Origin: Pseudomonas sp. Root71
GTDB lineage: Bacteria > Pseudomonadota > Gammaproteobacteria > Pseudomonadales > Pseudomonadaceae
Assembly (NCBI RefSeq): GCF_001429045.1
Contig: NZ_LMHY01000012.1
Span: 234,753 to 298,752 of the forward strand
Direction of reading: 5' to 3'
Length of the DNA: 64,000 nucleotides
The notes beneath the pieces are model-generated. The model was not told the DNA's origin. It searched no databases and saw only the letters and a program-made list of their open reading frames with translations. The translations under genes and the position numbers were made by a program. This document shows, piece after piece, positions 1 to 11,310 of the stretch. Position 1 is the stretch's first letter; every line of letters begins with the position of its first letter.

Positions 1-28
1 GCGCTGCGCGCCAATCCCCGGATAAACA

Positions 29-410
29 CCTCCACTCAGCCTTCCGAGGGGGCGGGTGGATCAAGATCAAGAGCTGCAGGCGAGCTAACGCTCGGCCTGT
101 TGAGTGGTGAAGCGCAGAGGGTGTACGCCGCTTTTGCTTTTGCTTTTGCTTTTGCTTTTGATCTTCTTGCCCCCTCGAGAGGCCGAGTGGAGGTTCTGCG
201 CAGTGGGCAACCCGGCATGGATGCCGGGTTAGCCGCCGCCGGCCATGGATGGCCGATGGCGGCGGGCCCACGGAGCAGGACCGGAGCGAGGGAATGCCGA
301 GCCTTGGCGAGGCACCGAACGTAAGGGGCAAGAGCCCTTTGGTTACTTTGGGGCTTTTCCAAAGTAACCCGCTGTAAAAGCGGAACCGTAAGTCGCCGCT
401 ACCTAAATAA
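29..410. repeat. Structured intergenic repeat element, probably dispersed in Pseudomonas
   Basis: This gene-free stretch is full of symmetry. Two 25-nt arms at 29-53 and 169-193 are imperfect inverted repeats. Five copies of the hexamer CTTTTG run from 131 to 160. A perfect 10-bp hairpin with a GG loop lies at 209-230, an imperfect GC-rich hairpin at about 232-266, and a perfect 11-bp inverted repeat (GGTTACTTTGG) at 341-351/359-369. From memory, near-identical text recurs between genes in P. fluorescens-group genomes; I cannot verify the copy number here. Short open frames on both strands are by-products of its composition, and I do not call genes. Confidence 0.6.
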
Positions 411-440
411 CGGAAATGTACACAATTAAAAGAGGCAAAC

Positions 441-470
441 AAAAACGGCCCCTATATAAATAGAGGCCGT
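441..470 (-). terminator. gltA rho-independent terminator
   Basis: Read on the minus strand, a hairpin with arms ACGGCCTCTAT and ATAGGGGCCGT (one mismatch) is followed directly by TTTTTG. It lies 35 bases past the gltA stop codon. Confidence 0.8.
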
Positions 471-504
471 CTCCGGTACAACTCAACACGCTACAGCATG
501 AATC

Positions 505-1794
505 TTACTTGCGGTCTTCCAGCTTGGTGATATCACGCGACTCGTAGCCGGTGTACAACTGGCGCGGACGGCCGATCTTGTACGGGCTGGAGAGCATTTC
601 CTTCCAGTGGGAGATCCAGCCGACGGTCCGCGCCAGGGCGAAGATCACGGTGAACATGCTGGTTGGAATGCCGATCGCCTTGAGGATGATCCCCGAGTAG
701 AAGTCGACGTTCGGGTACAGCGAGCGCTCGATGAAGTACGGGTCGGTCAGGGCGATCTCTTCCAGGCGCATGGCCAGTTCGAGTTGCGGATCGTTCTGGA
801 TGCCCAGTTCCTTCAACACTTCGTCGCAGGTCTGCTTCATTACCGTGGCGCGCGGGTCGCGGTTTTTGTAAACGCGGTGACCGAAGCCCATCAGTTTGAA
901 CGGATCGTTCTTGTCCTTGGCCTTGGCGATGTACTTGTCGATGTTCGAGACATCGCCAATTTCATCGAGCATGGTCAGAACGGCTTCGTTCGCACCGCCA
1001 TGGGCAGGGCCCCACAGTGCGGCGATACCGGCGGCGATACAGGCGAACGGGTTGGCACCCGAAGAGCCGGCCAGGCGCACGGTGGAAGTCGATGCGTTCT
1101 GCTCGTGGTCGGCGTGGAGGATGAAGATCCGGTCCATGGCCTTGGCGAGTACCGGGCTGATCGGTTTGATCTCGCACGGGGTGTTGAACATCATGTGCAG
1201 GAAGTTTTCCGCGTACGACAGGTCGTTGCGCGGGTACATCATGGGTTGGCCCATGGAGTACTTGTAAACCATCGCTGCCAGGGTCGGCATCTTGGCAACC
1301 AGGCGGATCGCGGAGATTTCGCGATGCTGCGGGTTATTGATGTCCAGGGAGTCGTGGTAGAACGCCGAGAGGGCGCCGACTACGCCGCACATGACGGCCA
1401 TTGGGTGGGCGTCGCGACGGAAGCCGTTGAAGAAGGTCTTCAGCTGCTCGTGAACCATGGTGTGGTTCTTCACGGTGCTGACGAACTGGGCCTTCTGTTC
1501 TGCGGTCGGCAGTTCGCCGTTGAGCAGCAGATAGCAGGTTTCCAGGTAGTCCGACTTTTCAGCCAGCTGTTCGATCGGGTAGCCGCGGTGCAGCAGAATG
1601 CCGTTGTCGCCGTCGATATAGGTGATCTTCGACTCGCACGAGGCGGTCGACATGAAGCCTGGGTCAAAGGTGAAACGGCCCGTGGCCGTCAGGCCCCGAA
1701 CATCGATAACATCGGGACCAACGGTGCCGGTTAAAATGGGCAGCTCGACGGGGGCTGCGCCCTCGATGATCAACTGCGCTTTTTTGTCAGCCAT
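505..1794 (-). CDS. gltA: Citrate synthase
   Basis: Type II (hexameric, NADH-sensitive family) citrate synthase condenses acetyl-CoA and oxaloacetate to citrate at the entry of the TCA cycle in the cytosol. The 429-residue length is normal for gamma-proteobacteria. The expected catalytic residues are present: His265 in the WGPAHGG segment, His306 in [10 protein letters not shown], and an Asp near 364 in [17 protein letters not shown] is at 227-235. The ATG at 1794 has a strong AGGAGG Shine-Dalgarno sequence 5 nt upstream. It is transcribed divergently from sdhCDAB, with its own near-consensus promoter and a terminator at 441-470. Confidence 0.98.
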   Translation of the reverse strand: MADKKAQLIIEGAAPVELPILTGTVGPDVIDVRGLTATGRFTFDPGFMSTASCESKITYIDGDNGILLHRGYPIEQLAEKSDYLETCYLLLNGELPTAEQKAQFVSTVKNHTMVHEQLKTFFNGFRRDAHPMAVMCGVVGALSAFYHDSLDINNPQHREISAIRLVAKMPTLAAMVYKYSMGQPMMYPRNDLSYAENFLHMMFNTPCEIKPISPVLAKAMDRIFILHADHEQNASTSTVRLAGSSGANPFACIAAGIAALWGPAHGGANEAVLTMLDEIGDVSNIDKYIAKAKDKNDPFKLMGFGHRVYKNRDPRATVMKQTCDEVLKELGIQNDPQLELAMRLEEIALTDPYFIERSLYPNVDFYSGIILKAIGIPTSMFTVIFALARTVGWISHWKEMLSSPYKIGRPRQLYTGYESRDITKLEDRK

Positions 1795-1852
1795 GTGGCC
1801 TCCTATTTATGCTTGAAATCATCAGACAGACCCCCCACGCAGGGCCCGCACC

Positions 1853-1880
1853 ACTATAGTGAGATAAATTCGAATGTCAA
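1853..1880 (-). promoter_or_regulatory. gltA sigma70 promoter
   Basis: On the minus strand a perfect -35 TTGACA (1875-1880) is followed by a 16-nt spacer and a -10 TATAGT (1853-1858), about 60 nt before the gltA start. Confidence 0.75.
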
Positions 1881-1994
1881 TTTGCCTAAAGTCTTGCTCC
1901 AGAAGGCTTTAACCGGACTTTTTTCTCGAAATTGGCTGCCATTTACGCCTTTTATGCCGGTTGCGCAATCAGCTGTTTGGGTTAGGTGTTTGCG

Positions 1995-2023
1995 TTGTCA
2001 TTAGTAGCCTAACTGTCTATACT
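1995..2023 (+). promoter_or_regulatory. sdhCDAB sigma70 promoter
   Basis: A -35 TTGTCA at 1995-2000 and a -10 TATACT at 2018-2023 are separated by 17 nt, facing sdhC. This predicts a 5' leader of about 130 nt. The 1795-2158 gap between the divergent genes holds these two promoters and the sdh leader; I see no gene in it. Confidence 0.7.
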
Positions 2024-2158
2024 CGGCCACCGACCGCCAAGGGCTTTTGGGCTTGCTTTCATTGGGGGTCGCATCCCTGGGTGGTGGTTACCTGACCAGT
2101 GCACTCCCCAACAACTTTGCCCTGATTGTTAGGGGCTCTTCAGTGTGAAAAAAAAGCC

Positions 2159-2533
2159 GTGAAAAGCCAACGACCTGTAAACCTAGACCTAAGGACCATC
2201 AAACTCCCAGTCACTGCTTACACGTCCATCCTTCACCGAATTTCCGGTGTCATCCTCTTCGTGTGCCTTGCCATCATGCTTTACGCATTGGACAAGTCGC
2301 TGAGTTCCGAGGAAGGCTTCGGTCAGGTGAAAGCGTGTCTGACCAGTCCGCTAGCCAAGCTAGTGACATGGGGCATCCTGTCCGCTCTGCTTTATCACCT
2401 GGTAGCCGGTGTGCGCCATTTGATCATGGACATGGGCATCGGTGAGACGCTGGAAGGCGGCAAGCTGGGCTCGAAAATCGTTATCGCCGTTTCCGTGGTG
2501 GTAATCGTTCTGGCAGGAGTTTGGATATGGTAA
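2159..2533 (+). CDS. sdhC: Succinate dehydrogenase cytochrome b556 subunit
   Basis: Membrane anchor of respiratory complex II, which with SdhD binds haem b and the quinone site. About 124 residues with three hydrophobic segments. The signature SILHRISG is at about 23-30, and YHLVAGVRHL at about 79-88 contains the likely haem-ligand His80. I place the start at the GTG at 2159 (VKSQRPVNLD...), which matches the family's usual N-terminus; a TTG at 2126 would add 11 atypical residues. It overlaps sdhD by 7 nt and is first in sdhCDAB. In other pseudomonads this leader is a target of the PrrF iron-sparing sRNAs (known there, not shown here). Confidence 0.95.
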   Translation: MKSQRPVNLDLRTIKLPVTAYTSILHRISGVILFVCLAIMLYALDKSLSSEEGFGQVKACLTSPLAKLVTWGILSALLYHLVAGVRHLIMDMGIGETLEGGKLGSKIVIAVSVVVIVLAGVWIW

Positions 2534-2895
2534 CTAACGTCACGAACCTGTCGCGTTCGGGCCTCTATGACTGGATGGCGCAACGTGTGTCTGCGGTCGT
2601 TCTCGCGGCTTACTTCATCTTCCTGATCGGATACATCGTGGCCAACCCTGGCCTCGATTACGCCCAGTGGCATGAACTGTTCGCCCACAACGGAATGCGT
2701 ATCTTCAGCCTCCTGGCCCTCGTTGCCCTCGGCGCTCACGCCTGGGTCGGCATGTGGACCATCGCGACCGACTACCTGACGCCAATGGCGTTCGGCAAGT
2801 CCGCGACGGCTATACGTTTCCTTTTCCAGGCAGTCTGCGGCGTTGCGATGTTCGCTTACTTCGTCTGGGGCGTGCAGATTCTCTGGGGTATCTGA
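2527..2895 (+). CDS. sdhD: Succinate dehydrogenase membrane anchor subunit
   Basis: Second hydrophobic anchor of complex II, 122 residues with three predicted membrane spans. The segment GAHAWVGMWTIATDYL carries the conserved His and the Asp-Tyr pair expected near haem and quinone. The ATG at 2527 is preferred over an in-frame TTG at 2521 that would lie further inside sdhC. Three bases separate it from sdhA. Confidence 0.95.
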   Translation: MVTNVTNLSRSGLYDWMAQRVSAVVLAAYFIFLIGYIVANPGLDYAQWHELFAHNGMRIFSLLALVALGAHAWVGMWTIATDYLTPMAFGKSATAIRFLFQAVCGVAMFAYFVWGVQILWGI

Positions 2896-2898
2896 GTC

Positions 2899-4671
2899 AT
2901 GGCTAACATTCCAACGATTTCTTTCGACGCCATCATTATTGGTGGTGGCGGTGCCGGCATGCGCGCAGCGCTGCAACTGGCACAGGGCGGTCACAAGACT
3001 GCCGTGATCACCAAGGTTTTCCCGACCCGTTCGCACACTGTATCCGCCCAGGGCGGCATCACCTGCGCCATCGCGTCCGCTGACCCGAACGATGACTGGC
3101 GCTGGCACATGTACGATACCGTCAAGGGTTCCGACTACATCGGTGACCAGGACGCTATCGAGTACATGTGTCAGGAAGGCCCGGCTGCCGTTTACGAGCT
3201 GGACCACATGGGTATGCCGTTCTCGCGTACCGAGCAAGGTCGTATCTACCAGCGCCCATTCGGCGGTCAGTCCAAGGACTACGGTAAAGGCGGCCAGGCT
3301 GCGCGTACTTGCGCTGCGTCCGACCGTACCGGTCACGCACTGCTGCACACCCTTTATCAGGGCAACCTGAAAGCCGGTACCGTGTTCCTGAACGAGTACT
3401 ACGCTGTCGATCTGGTGAAGAACGGCGAAGGCGAGTTCGTCGGCGTGATTGCCATCTGCATCGAAACCGGCGAAACCACCTACATCCGTGCCAAGGCCAC
3501 CGTACTGGCTACCGGCGGTGCAGGTCGTATCTACGCTTCGACCACCAACGCCCTGATCAACACCGGTGACGGCGTTGGCATGGCGCTGCGTGCCGGTGTA
3601 CCGGTACAAGACATCGAAATGTGGCAGTTCCACCCGACCGGCATCGCCGGCGCCGGTGTACTGGTTACCGAAGGTTGCCGTGGTGAAGGTGGATACCTGA
3701 TCAACAAGCACGGCGAGCGTTTCATGGAGCGTTATGCTCCGAACGCCAAAGACCTTGCCGGTCGTGACGTGGTTGCCCGTTCGATGGTTAAAGAGATCAT
3801 CGCCGGCAATGGTTGCGGTCCGAATGGCGACCACGTGATGCTCAAGCTCGACCACCTGGGCGAGGAAGTGCTGCACAGTCGTCTGCCAGGTATCTGTGAA
3901 CTGTCGAAGACTTTTGCCCACGTTGACCCGGTTGTTGCTCCGGTTCCGGTTGTTCCGACCTGCCACTATATGATGGGCGGCGTTGCCACCAACATTCATG
4001 GCCAGGCGATCACCCAGAACGGCGAAGGCGTCGACGAAATCATCCCTGGCCTGTTCGCAGTGGGTGAAGTGGCTTGCGTATCGGTTCACGGTGCCAACCG
4101 TCTGGGCGGCAACTCGCTGCTCGACCTGGTGGTATTCGGTCGCGCTGCCGGCCTGCACCTGGAAAAAGCACTGACCGACGGCATCGAATACGACGACGCT
4201 ACCGAAGCCGATATCGAAGCTGCCCTGTCGCGCCTGAACGCTCTGAACAGCCGTACCGAAGGCGAAGACGTGGCTACCCTGCGTCGCGAGCTGCAGAACT
4301 GCATGCAGAACTACTTCGGTGTATTCCGTACCGGCGAATACATGCAGAAGGGTATTGCCCAGCTGGCTGACCTGCGCAAGCGCATCGCCAACGTGAAGAT
4401 CAACGATAAGTCGCAGGCGTTCAACACTGCACGTATCGAAGCTCTGGAGCTGCAGAACCTGCTGGAAGTGGCCGAAGCCACCGCCATCGCCGCAGAAGTA
4501 CGTAAGGAGTCCCGTGGTGCTCACGCCCGTGAAGACTTCGAAGATCGTGACGACGAAAACTGGCTGTGCCACACCCTGTACTTCCCGGGTGACAAGCGCG
4601 TGACCAAGCGTGCCGTGAACTTCTCGCCGAAGACTGTTCCGACTTTTGAACCTAAGATTCGGACTTATTAA
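2899..4671 (+). CDS. sdhA: Succinate dehydrogenase flavoprotein subunit
   Basis: Catalytic subunit of complex II; oxidises succinate to fumarate on the cytoplasmic face. 590 residues, normal length. An N-terminal Rossmann motif [13 protein letters not shown] lies at 12-24. The covalent FAD attachment motif [10 protein letters not shown] has His46. The substrate-binding and active-site regions follow, including [21 protein letters not shown] near 250 and [14 protein letters not shown] near 395. The C-terminus has the usual basic tail. The gene is immediately followed by sdhB. Confidence 0.98.
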   Translation: MANIPTISFDAIIIGGGGAGMRAALQLAQGGHKTAVITKVFPTRSHTVSAQGGITCAIASADPNDDWRWHMYDTVKGSDYIGDQDAIEYMCQEGPAAVYELDHMGMPFSRTEQGRIYQRPFGGQSKDYGKGGQAARTCAASDRTGHALLHTLYQGNLKAGTVFLNEYYAVDLVKNGEGEFVGVIAICIETGETTYIRAKATVLATGGAGRIYASTTNALINTGDGVGMALRAGVPVQDIEMWQFHPTGIAGAGVLVTEGCRGEGGYLINKHGERFMERYAPNAKDLAGRDVVARSMVKEIIAGNGCGPNGDHVMLKLDHLGEEVLHSRLPGICELSKTFAHVDPVVAPVPVVPTCHYMMGGVATNIHGQAITQNGEGVDEIIPGLFAVGEVACVSVHGANRLGGNSLLDLVVFGRAAGLHLEKALTDGIEYDDATEADIEAALSRLNALNSRTEGEDVATLRRELQNCMQNYFGVFRTGEYMQKGIAQLADLRKRIANVKINDKSQAFNTARIEALELQNLLEVAEATAIAAEVRKESRGAHAREDFEDRDDENWLCHTLYFPGDKRVTKRAVNFSPKTVPTFEPKIRTY

Positions 4672-4682
4672 GGGTGGCCGCC

Positions 4683-5387
4683 ATGTTGCAAGTCAGCGTT
4701 TATCGTTACAACCCTGATCAGGACGCCGCGCCGTTCATGCAGGAATTCCAGGTTGATACCGGTGGTAAAGACCTGATGGTGCTGGACGTGCTGGCCCTGA
4801 TCAAAGAGCAGGACGAGGGTTTCTCCTATCGTCGCTCTTGCCGTGAAGGTGTTTGCGGTTCCGACGGCATGAACATCAACGGCAAAAACGGCCTGGCATG
4901 CGTCACGCCGCTGTCCGCTGTCGTAAAAGGTAACAAGTTGATCGTTCGTCCTCTGCCAGGTTTGCCGGTTATCCGTGACCTGGTCGTCGATATGAGCATC
5001 TTCTACAAGCAATACGAAAAGGTTAAGCCATACCTGCAGAACGACACGCCGGCTCCGGCCATCGAGCGTCTGCAGTCCCCTGAAGAGCGTGAAAAGCTGG
5101 ACGGTCTGTACGAGTGCATCCTGTGCGCTTGCTGCTCGACTTCCTGCCCGTCCTTCTGGTGGAACCCGGACAAGTTCCTGGGTCCGGCTGCCCTGCTGCA
5201 AGCGTACCGCTTCCTGGCAGACAGCCGTGATACCAAGACGTCCGAGCGTCTGGCTTCGCTGGATGACCCGTTCAGCGTATTCCGCTGCCGCGGGATCATG
5301 AACTGCGTCAACGTATGTCCGAAAGGCCTGAACCCGACTAAGGCCATCGGTCACATCCGTAACATGTTGCTCTCAAGCGGCGTGTGA
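4683..5387 (+). CDS. sdhB: Succinate dehydrogenase iron-sulfur subunit
   Basis: Electron-transfer subunit of complex II, 234 residues. Three cysteine sets are visible in order: SCREGVCGSDG...LAC for [2Fe-2S], CILCACCSTSCP for [4Fe-4S], and CRGIMNCVNVCPKG for [3Fe-4S]. The ATG at 4683 (MLQVSVYRYN) matches the family start; an in-frame GTG at 4674 would add three residues. Last gene of sdhCDAB; stem-loops follow before sucA. Confidence 0.97.
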   Translation: MLQVSVYRYNPDQDAAPFMQEFQVDTGGKDLMVLDVLALIKEQDEGFSYRRSCREGVCGSDGMNINGKNGLACVTPLSAVVKGNKLIVRPLPGLPVIRDLVVDMSIFYKQYEKVKPYLQNDTPAPAIERLQSPEEREKLDGLYECILCACCSTSCPSFWWNPDKFLGPAALLQAYRFLADSRDTKTSERLASLDDPFSVFRCRGIMNCVNVCPKGLNPTKAIGHIRNMLLSSGV

Positions 5388-5417
5388 TTCAGCTGCTGTA
5401 CCCGTTGTACCCGTAGA

Positions 5418-5492
5418 TGCTGCGGCGCAGGCTTCAACCGGCGCCGTAGTTTTAACCTGAGCAGCAGCCTAAAAGGCTGCGGCTCTTATTTT
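5418..5492 (+). terminator. Double stem-loop after sdhB (terminator or attenuator)
   Basis: One hairpin (about 5420-5449, arms around TGCGGCGC/GCGCCGTA) is followed by a second at 5459-5485 (GAGCAGCAGCC, TAAAA loop, GGCTGCGGCTC) and a T-rich run TTATTTTG. It could end or attenuate sdh transcription before sucA. Confidence 0.55.
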
Positions 5493-5640
5493 GAAGAAAT
5501 GAGACAAGCAGGGGCATCCGGGCTGGTACCCGGACTATCAGTGTGATCCTAGTGGCTTGTTTTGGTCGCTGCATTCGGACTTCTGCAAGTTTGCTCGGTG
5601 TCGACACCGATGGTGTTCCCCTAACCGAGGGTGACCAAGC
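5493..5640 (+). promoter_or_regulatory. Structured sucA 5' leader (sucA-II RNA candidate)
   Basis: The region directly upstream of sucA contains a perfect 14-nt palindrome CGGTGTCGACACCG at 5596-5609. A CTCGG at 5594-5598 can pair with CCGAG near 5624, next to the ribosome binding site. A sucA-II RNA motif has been described upstream of sucA in Pseudomonas; position and context fit, but I have not aligned it to the model. Confidence 0.45.
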
Positions 5641-8472
5641 ATGCAAGAAAGCGTGATGCAGCGCATGTGGAACAGTGCCTACCTATCCGGTAGTAACGCT
5701 GCCTATGTGGAAGAGCTTTACGAGCTCTACCTGCACGACCCTAACGCTGTGCCAGAAGATTGGCGCACCTACTTCCAGAAGTTGCCTGCTGACGGCAACT
5801 CTGCCACCGATGTTTCGCACTCCACAATTCGCGATCATTTCGTCTTGCTGGCAAAGAACCAGCGCCGCGCCCAACCGGTTTCCGCCGGCAGCGTGAGCAG
5901 TGAGCACGAGAAGAAGCAAGTTGAAGTGCTGCGATTGATCCAGGCCTACCGTATGCGTGGCCACCAGGCAGCCCAGCTTGACCCGCTGGGACTGTGGCAG
6001 CGTCCTGCACCTGCAGACCTGTCGATCAATCATTACGGCTTGACCAATGCCGATCTTGATACGACCTTCCGTGCCGGCGACCTGTTCATCGGCAAAGAGG
6101 AAGCGAGCCTACGCGAAATTCACGAAGCGTTGCAGCAGACATATTGCCGCACCATCGGCGCTGAGTTCACGCACATCACCGATTCCGAGCAGCGCCAGTG
6201 GTTCCAGCAGCGTCTGGAAAGCGTGCGCGGTCGTCCGACGTACTCCGCCGACATCAAGAGCCACCTGCTTGAGCGCGTGACCGCCGGTGAAGGCCTGGAA
6301 AAATACCTGGGCACCAAATACCCGGGTACCAAGCGTTTCGGTCTGGAAGGCGGCGAAAGCCTGATTCCGATGCTCGACGAGCTGATCCAGCGTTCCGGTT
6401 CCTACGGCACCAAGGAAATCGTCATCGGCATGGCCCACCGTGGCCGTCTGAACGTGCTGGTCAACACCTTCGGCAAGAACCCGCGTGAGCTGTTCGACGA
6501 GTTCGAAGGCAAGAAGAAGGTCGAGCTGGGTTCCGGTGACGTGAAATACCACCAGGGCTTCTCGTCCAACGTAATGACCTCCGGCGGTGAAGTTCACCTG
6601 GCCATGGCGTTCAACCCGTCCCACCTGGAAATTGTTTCCCCGGTGGTCGAGGGTTCGGTTCGCGCCCGTCAGGATCGTCGTAACGACCCGACCGGTGAGA
6701 AGGTTCTGCCGATCTCCATCCACGGTGACGCTGCTTTCGCAGGTCAGGGCGTGGTCATGGAAACCTTCCAGATGTCGCAGACCCGCGGTTTCAAGACCGG
6801 CGGTACCGTGCACATCGTGATCAACAACCAGGTCGGTTTCACCATCAGCAACCCGCTGGACTCGCGTTCCACCGAGTACGCGACCGACGTTGCGAAAATG
6901 ATCCAGGCGCCGATCCTCCATGTGAATGGTGATGATCCGGAAGCCGTATTGTTCGTGACCCAGCTGGCCATCGACTACCGCATGCAGTTCAAGCGTGACG
7001 TGGTGATCGACCTGGTCTGCTACCGTCGTCGCGGCCACAACGAGGCCGACGAGCCAAGCGGCACCCAGCCGATCATGTATCAGCAGATCACCAAGCAGCG
7101 CACCACCCGTGAGCTGTATGCCGATCGTCTGACCCAGGGCGGTGTGCTCGACGCAGAGCGTGTTCAGGCGAAAGTCGACGAATACCGCAATGCGCTGGAC
7201 AACGGTCTGCACGTAGTGAAAAGCCTGGTCAAAGAGCCGAACAAAGAGCTGTTCGTGGACTGGCGTCCGTATCTGGGCCACGCCTGGACCGCGCGTCACG
7301 ACACTCGCTTCGACCTCAAGACCTTGCAGGAACTGTCCGCCAAGCTGCTGGAAATCCCGGAAGGCTTCGTGGTCCAGCGCCAGGTTGCCAAGATCTACGA
7401 AGACCGCCAGAAGATGCAAGCCGGCGGCCTGCCGATCAACTGGGGTTACGCCGAAACCATGGCGTACGCGACCCTGGCGTTCGAAGGTCACCCGATTCGC
7501 ATGACTGGCCAGGACATCGGTCGCGGTACGTTCTCGCACCGTCATGCTGTCCTGCACAACCAGAAAGACGCGGGCACCTACATCCCGTTGCAGAACCTGT
7601 ACGACGGCCAGCCACGTTTCGACCTGTACGATTCGTTCCTGTCCGAAGAGGCCGTACTGGCGTTCGAATATGGTTACTCGACCACCACGCCTGATGCGCT
7701 GGTGATCTGGGAAGCCCAGTTCGGCGACTTCGCCAACGGTGCCCAGGTAGTTATCGACCAGTTCATCACCAGTGGCGAGCACAAGTGGGGCCGTCTGTGC
7801 GGTCTGACCATGTTGCTGCCGCACGGTTACGAAGGTCAGGGGCCGGAGCACTCCTCGGCGCGTCTGGAACGTTACCTGCAGCTGTGCGCCGAGCACAACA
7901 TTCAGGTAGCCGTGCCGACTACGCCGGCACAGATCTATCATTTGCTGCGTCGCCAGGTGATTCGCCCGCTGCGCAAGCCTTTGATCGTTCTGACTCCGAA
8001 GTCGCTGTTGCGCCACAAGCTGGCCATCTCGACGCTGGAGGATCTGGCCGAAGGTTCGTTCCAGACCGTCATCCCGGAAATCGATGCCCAAGACCCGAAA
8101 AAGGTCGAGCGCGTTGTTCTGTGTAGCGGCAAGGTCTACTACGACCTGCTGGAAAAACGCCGTGCCGAAGGTCGTGACGACATCGCTGTCGTGCGTATCG
8201 AGCAGCTGTACCCATTCCCTGAGGACGACTTGAAAGAAGTCCTGGCGCCTTACACCAACGTCAAAGCTGCCGTCTGGTGTCAGGAAGAGCCGATGAACCA
8301 GGGTGCGTGGTACTGCAGCCAACACCACATGCGTCGCAGTATCAGCAACCTCAACAAGTCTCTCGTACTCGAGTACGCGGGCCGCGAGGCTTCTGCTGCA
8401 CCAGCATGCGGTTACGCATCGATGCACGCCGAACAGCAGGAAAAACTGCTGCAAGACGCCTTTACTGTTTAA
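5641..8472 (+). CDS. sucA: 2-oxoglutarate dehydrogenase E1 component
   Basis: Thiamine-diphosphate-dependent decarboxylase of the 2-oxoglutarate dehydrogenase complex; transfers the succinyl group to the lipoyl arm of SucB. 943 residues, typical. Recognisable segments are the N-terminal WNSAYLSGSNAAYVEELYE (E2-binding region), the cofactor region IGMAHRGRLNVL, HGDAAFAGQGVVMETFQMS and GTVHIVINNQVGFTISNP, and the C-terminal transketolase-type half with GQDIGRGTFSHRHAV. The start ATG 5641 has GAGGGTG upstream. 42 nt separate it from sucB. Confidence 0.98.
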   Translation: MQESVMQRMWNSAYLSGSNAAYVEELYELYLHDPNAVPEDWRTYFQKLPADGNSATDVSHSTIRDHFVLLAKNQRRAQPVSAGSVSSEHEKKQVEVLRLIQAYRMRGHQAAQLDPLGLWQRPAPADLSINHYGLTNADLDTTFRAGDLFIGKEEASLREIHEALQQTYCRTIGAEFTHITDSEQRQWFQQRLESVRGRPTYSADIKSHLLERVTAGEGLEKYLGTKYPGTKRFGLEGGESLIPMLDELIQRSGSYGTKEIVIGMAHRGRLNVLVNTFGKNPRELFDEFEGKKKVELGSGDVKYHQGFSSNVMTSGGEVHLAMAFNPSHLEIVSPVVEGSVRARQDRRNDPTGEKVLPISIHGDAAFAGQGVVMETFQMSQTRGFKTGGTVHIVINNQVGFTISNPLDSRSTEYATDVAKMIQAPILHVNGDDPEAVLFVTQLAIDYRMQFKRDVVIDLVCYRRRGHNEADEPSGTQPIMYQQITKQRTTRELYADRLTQGGVLDAERVQAKVDEYRNALDNGLHVVKSLVKEPNKELFVDWRPYLGHAWTARHDTRFDLKTLQELSAKLLEIPEGFVVQRQVAKIYEDRQKMQAGGLPINWGYAETMAYATLAFEGHPIRMTGQDIGRGTFSHRHAVLHNQKDAGTYIPLQNLYDGQPRFDLYDSFLSEEAVLAFEYGYSTTTPDALVIWEAQFGDFANGAQVVIDQFITSGEHKWGRLCGLTMLLPHGYEGQGPEHSSARLERYLQLCAEHNIQVAVPTTPAQIYHLLRRQVIRPLRKPLIVLTPKSLLRHKLAISTLEDLAEGSFQTVIPEIDAQDPKKVERVVLCSGKVYYDLLEKRRAEGRDDIAVVRIEQLYPFPEDDLKEVLAPYTNVKAAVWCQEEPMNQGAWYCSQHHMRRSISNLNKSLVLEYAGREASAAPACGYASMHAEQQEKLLQDAFTV

Positions 8473-8514
8473 CGCCTTCGCGCACCTGAAACCGAATTTA
8501 AGGAACCACAGACA

Positions 8515-9735
8515 ATGGCTATCGAGATCAAAGCCCCCACTTTCCCGGAATCGGTTGCCGATGGCACCGTTGCCACCTGGCACAAGCAACCGGGCGACGC
8601 GGTCAAGCGCGACGAACTGATTGTCGACATCGAAACCGACAAAGTCGTGCTGGAAGTGCTGGCTACCGCTGACGGCGTGCTGGGCGCTATCGTCAAGAAC
8701 GAAGGCGAAACCGTTCTGTCCGACGAAGTCCTGGGCTCCATCGTTGAAGGCGGCGCTGCTGCTGCCGCTCCGGCTGCCGCTGCTGCTCCGGCCGCTGCTG
8801 CCGCTGCTCCAGCTGCCGGCGCTGACGAAGACGCTATCGCAGCTCCAGCTGCTCGCAAGCTGGCCGAAGAAAACGGCATCAACCTGGCTTCCGTCAAAGG
8901 CACCGGCAAAGATGGTCGTGTAACCAAGGAAGACGTGGTTGCCGCTGTCGAAGCCAAGAAAGCTGCTCCTGCTGCCGCACCTGCCAAGGCTGCTGCTCCG
9001 GCTGCCGCTGCTCCTGTGTTTGCCGCTGGCGATCGCATCGAGAAGCGCGTACCGATGACCCGCGTTCGTGCCACCGTGGCCAAGCGTCTGGTTGAAGCTC
9101 AATCGAACATGGCGATGCTGACCACTTTCAACGAAGTCGACATGACTGAAGTCATGGCACTGCGTTCGAAGTACAAGGACCTGTTCGAGAAGTCCCACAA
9201 CGGCGTGCGCCTGGGCTTCATGTCGTTCTTCGTGAAAGCGGCCACCGAAGCGCTGAAACGCTTCCCGGCTGTCAACGCCTCGATCGACGGTGGCGACATC
9301 GTTTACCACGGCTACGCTGACGTCGGCGTTGCAGTTTCCAGCGATCGCGGCCTGGTTGTACCGGTTCTGCGTAACGCCGAACTGATGAGCCTGGCTGAAA
9401 TCGAAGGCGGCATCGCCACCTTCGGCAAGAAAGCCCGCGACGGCAAACTGTCGATGGACGAAATGACCGGTGGTACTTTCACCATCACCAACGGTGGTAC
9501 TTTCGGTTCGATGATGTCGACCCCGATCGTCAACCCGCCACAAGCCGCCATCCTGGGCATGCACAACATTATCCAGCGTCCGATGGCCATCAACGGTCAG
9601 GTCGTTATCCGTCCGATGATGTACCTGGCACTGTCCTACGATCACCGTCTGATCGATGGCAAAGAAGCTGTGACCTTCCTGGTGACCATCAAGAACCTGC
9701 TGGAAGATCCGGCTCGTCTGTTGCTGGATATCTGA
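8515..9735 (+). CDS. sucB: Dihydrolipoyllysine succinyltransferase (2-oxoglutarate dehydrogenase E2)
   Basis: Core of the 2-oxoglutarate dehydrogenase complex; moves the succinyl group from the lipoyl arm to CoA. 406 residues. The lipoyl domain spans 1-75 with lipoylated Lys43 in ETDKVVLEV. An Ala/Pro-rich linker follows (about 80-105), then the peripheral E1/E3-binding domain (about 109-145), a second Ala/Pro linker, and the catalytic domain to the end. The catalytic motif SYDHRLIDG contains His377 and Asp381. Confidence 0.98.
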   Translation: MAIEIKAPTFPESVADGTVATWHKQPGDAVKRDELIVDIETDKVVLEVLATADGVLGAIVKNEGETVLSDEVLGSIVEGGAAAAAPAAAAAPAAAAAAPAAGADEDAIAAPAARKLAEENGINLASVKGTGKDGRVTKEDVVAAVEAKKAAPAAAPAKAAAPAAAAPVFAAGDRIEKRVPMTRVRATVAKRLVEAQSNMAMLTTFNEVDMTEVMALRSKYKDLFEKSHNGVRLGFMSFFVKAATEALKRFPAVNASIDGGDIVYHGYADVGVAVSSDRGLVVPVLRNAELMSLAEIEGGIATFGKKARDGKLSMDEMTGGTFTITNGGTFGSMMSTPIVNPPQAAILGMHNIIQRPMAINGQVVIRPMMYLALSYDHRLIDGKEAVTFLVTIKNLLEDPARLLLDI

Positions 9736-9833
9736 TAGAAGCAGCCATGAGCTGCAAGCCCGTACTGTCGGAAAACCCGCAGCCTGGCTTGCCGCTCGCG
9801 GCTTGAAGCTTTTCGCTAAAGAGGATTTTTTGA

Positions 9834-11270
<1,437 letters not shown>

Positions 11271-11310
11271 GACATAATAAGAAACCACGGCGGTTTGGCC
11301 CGTCGTGAGC

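Noticed and set aside
130..160. Short repeats as a CRISPR remnant
   Set aside because: Direct hexamers with no spacers; a simple-sequence tract.
36..362. A minus-strand 108-codon frame and a plus-strand frame with AFAFAF runs in the first repeat
   Set aside because: Both are translations of the structured repeat and hexamer run, without signals for translation.
2395..4572. A 725-codon frame antisense to sdhCDA
   Set aside because: It mirrors codons of sdhA (GC3-rich genes give long open antisense frames), has no domain and no ribosome site.
6109..9645. A 1178-codon frame antisense to sucA and sucB
   Set aside because: Same effect of strong codon bias; composition is that of a shadow frame, and the sense genes are certain.
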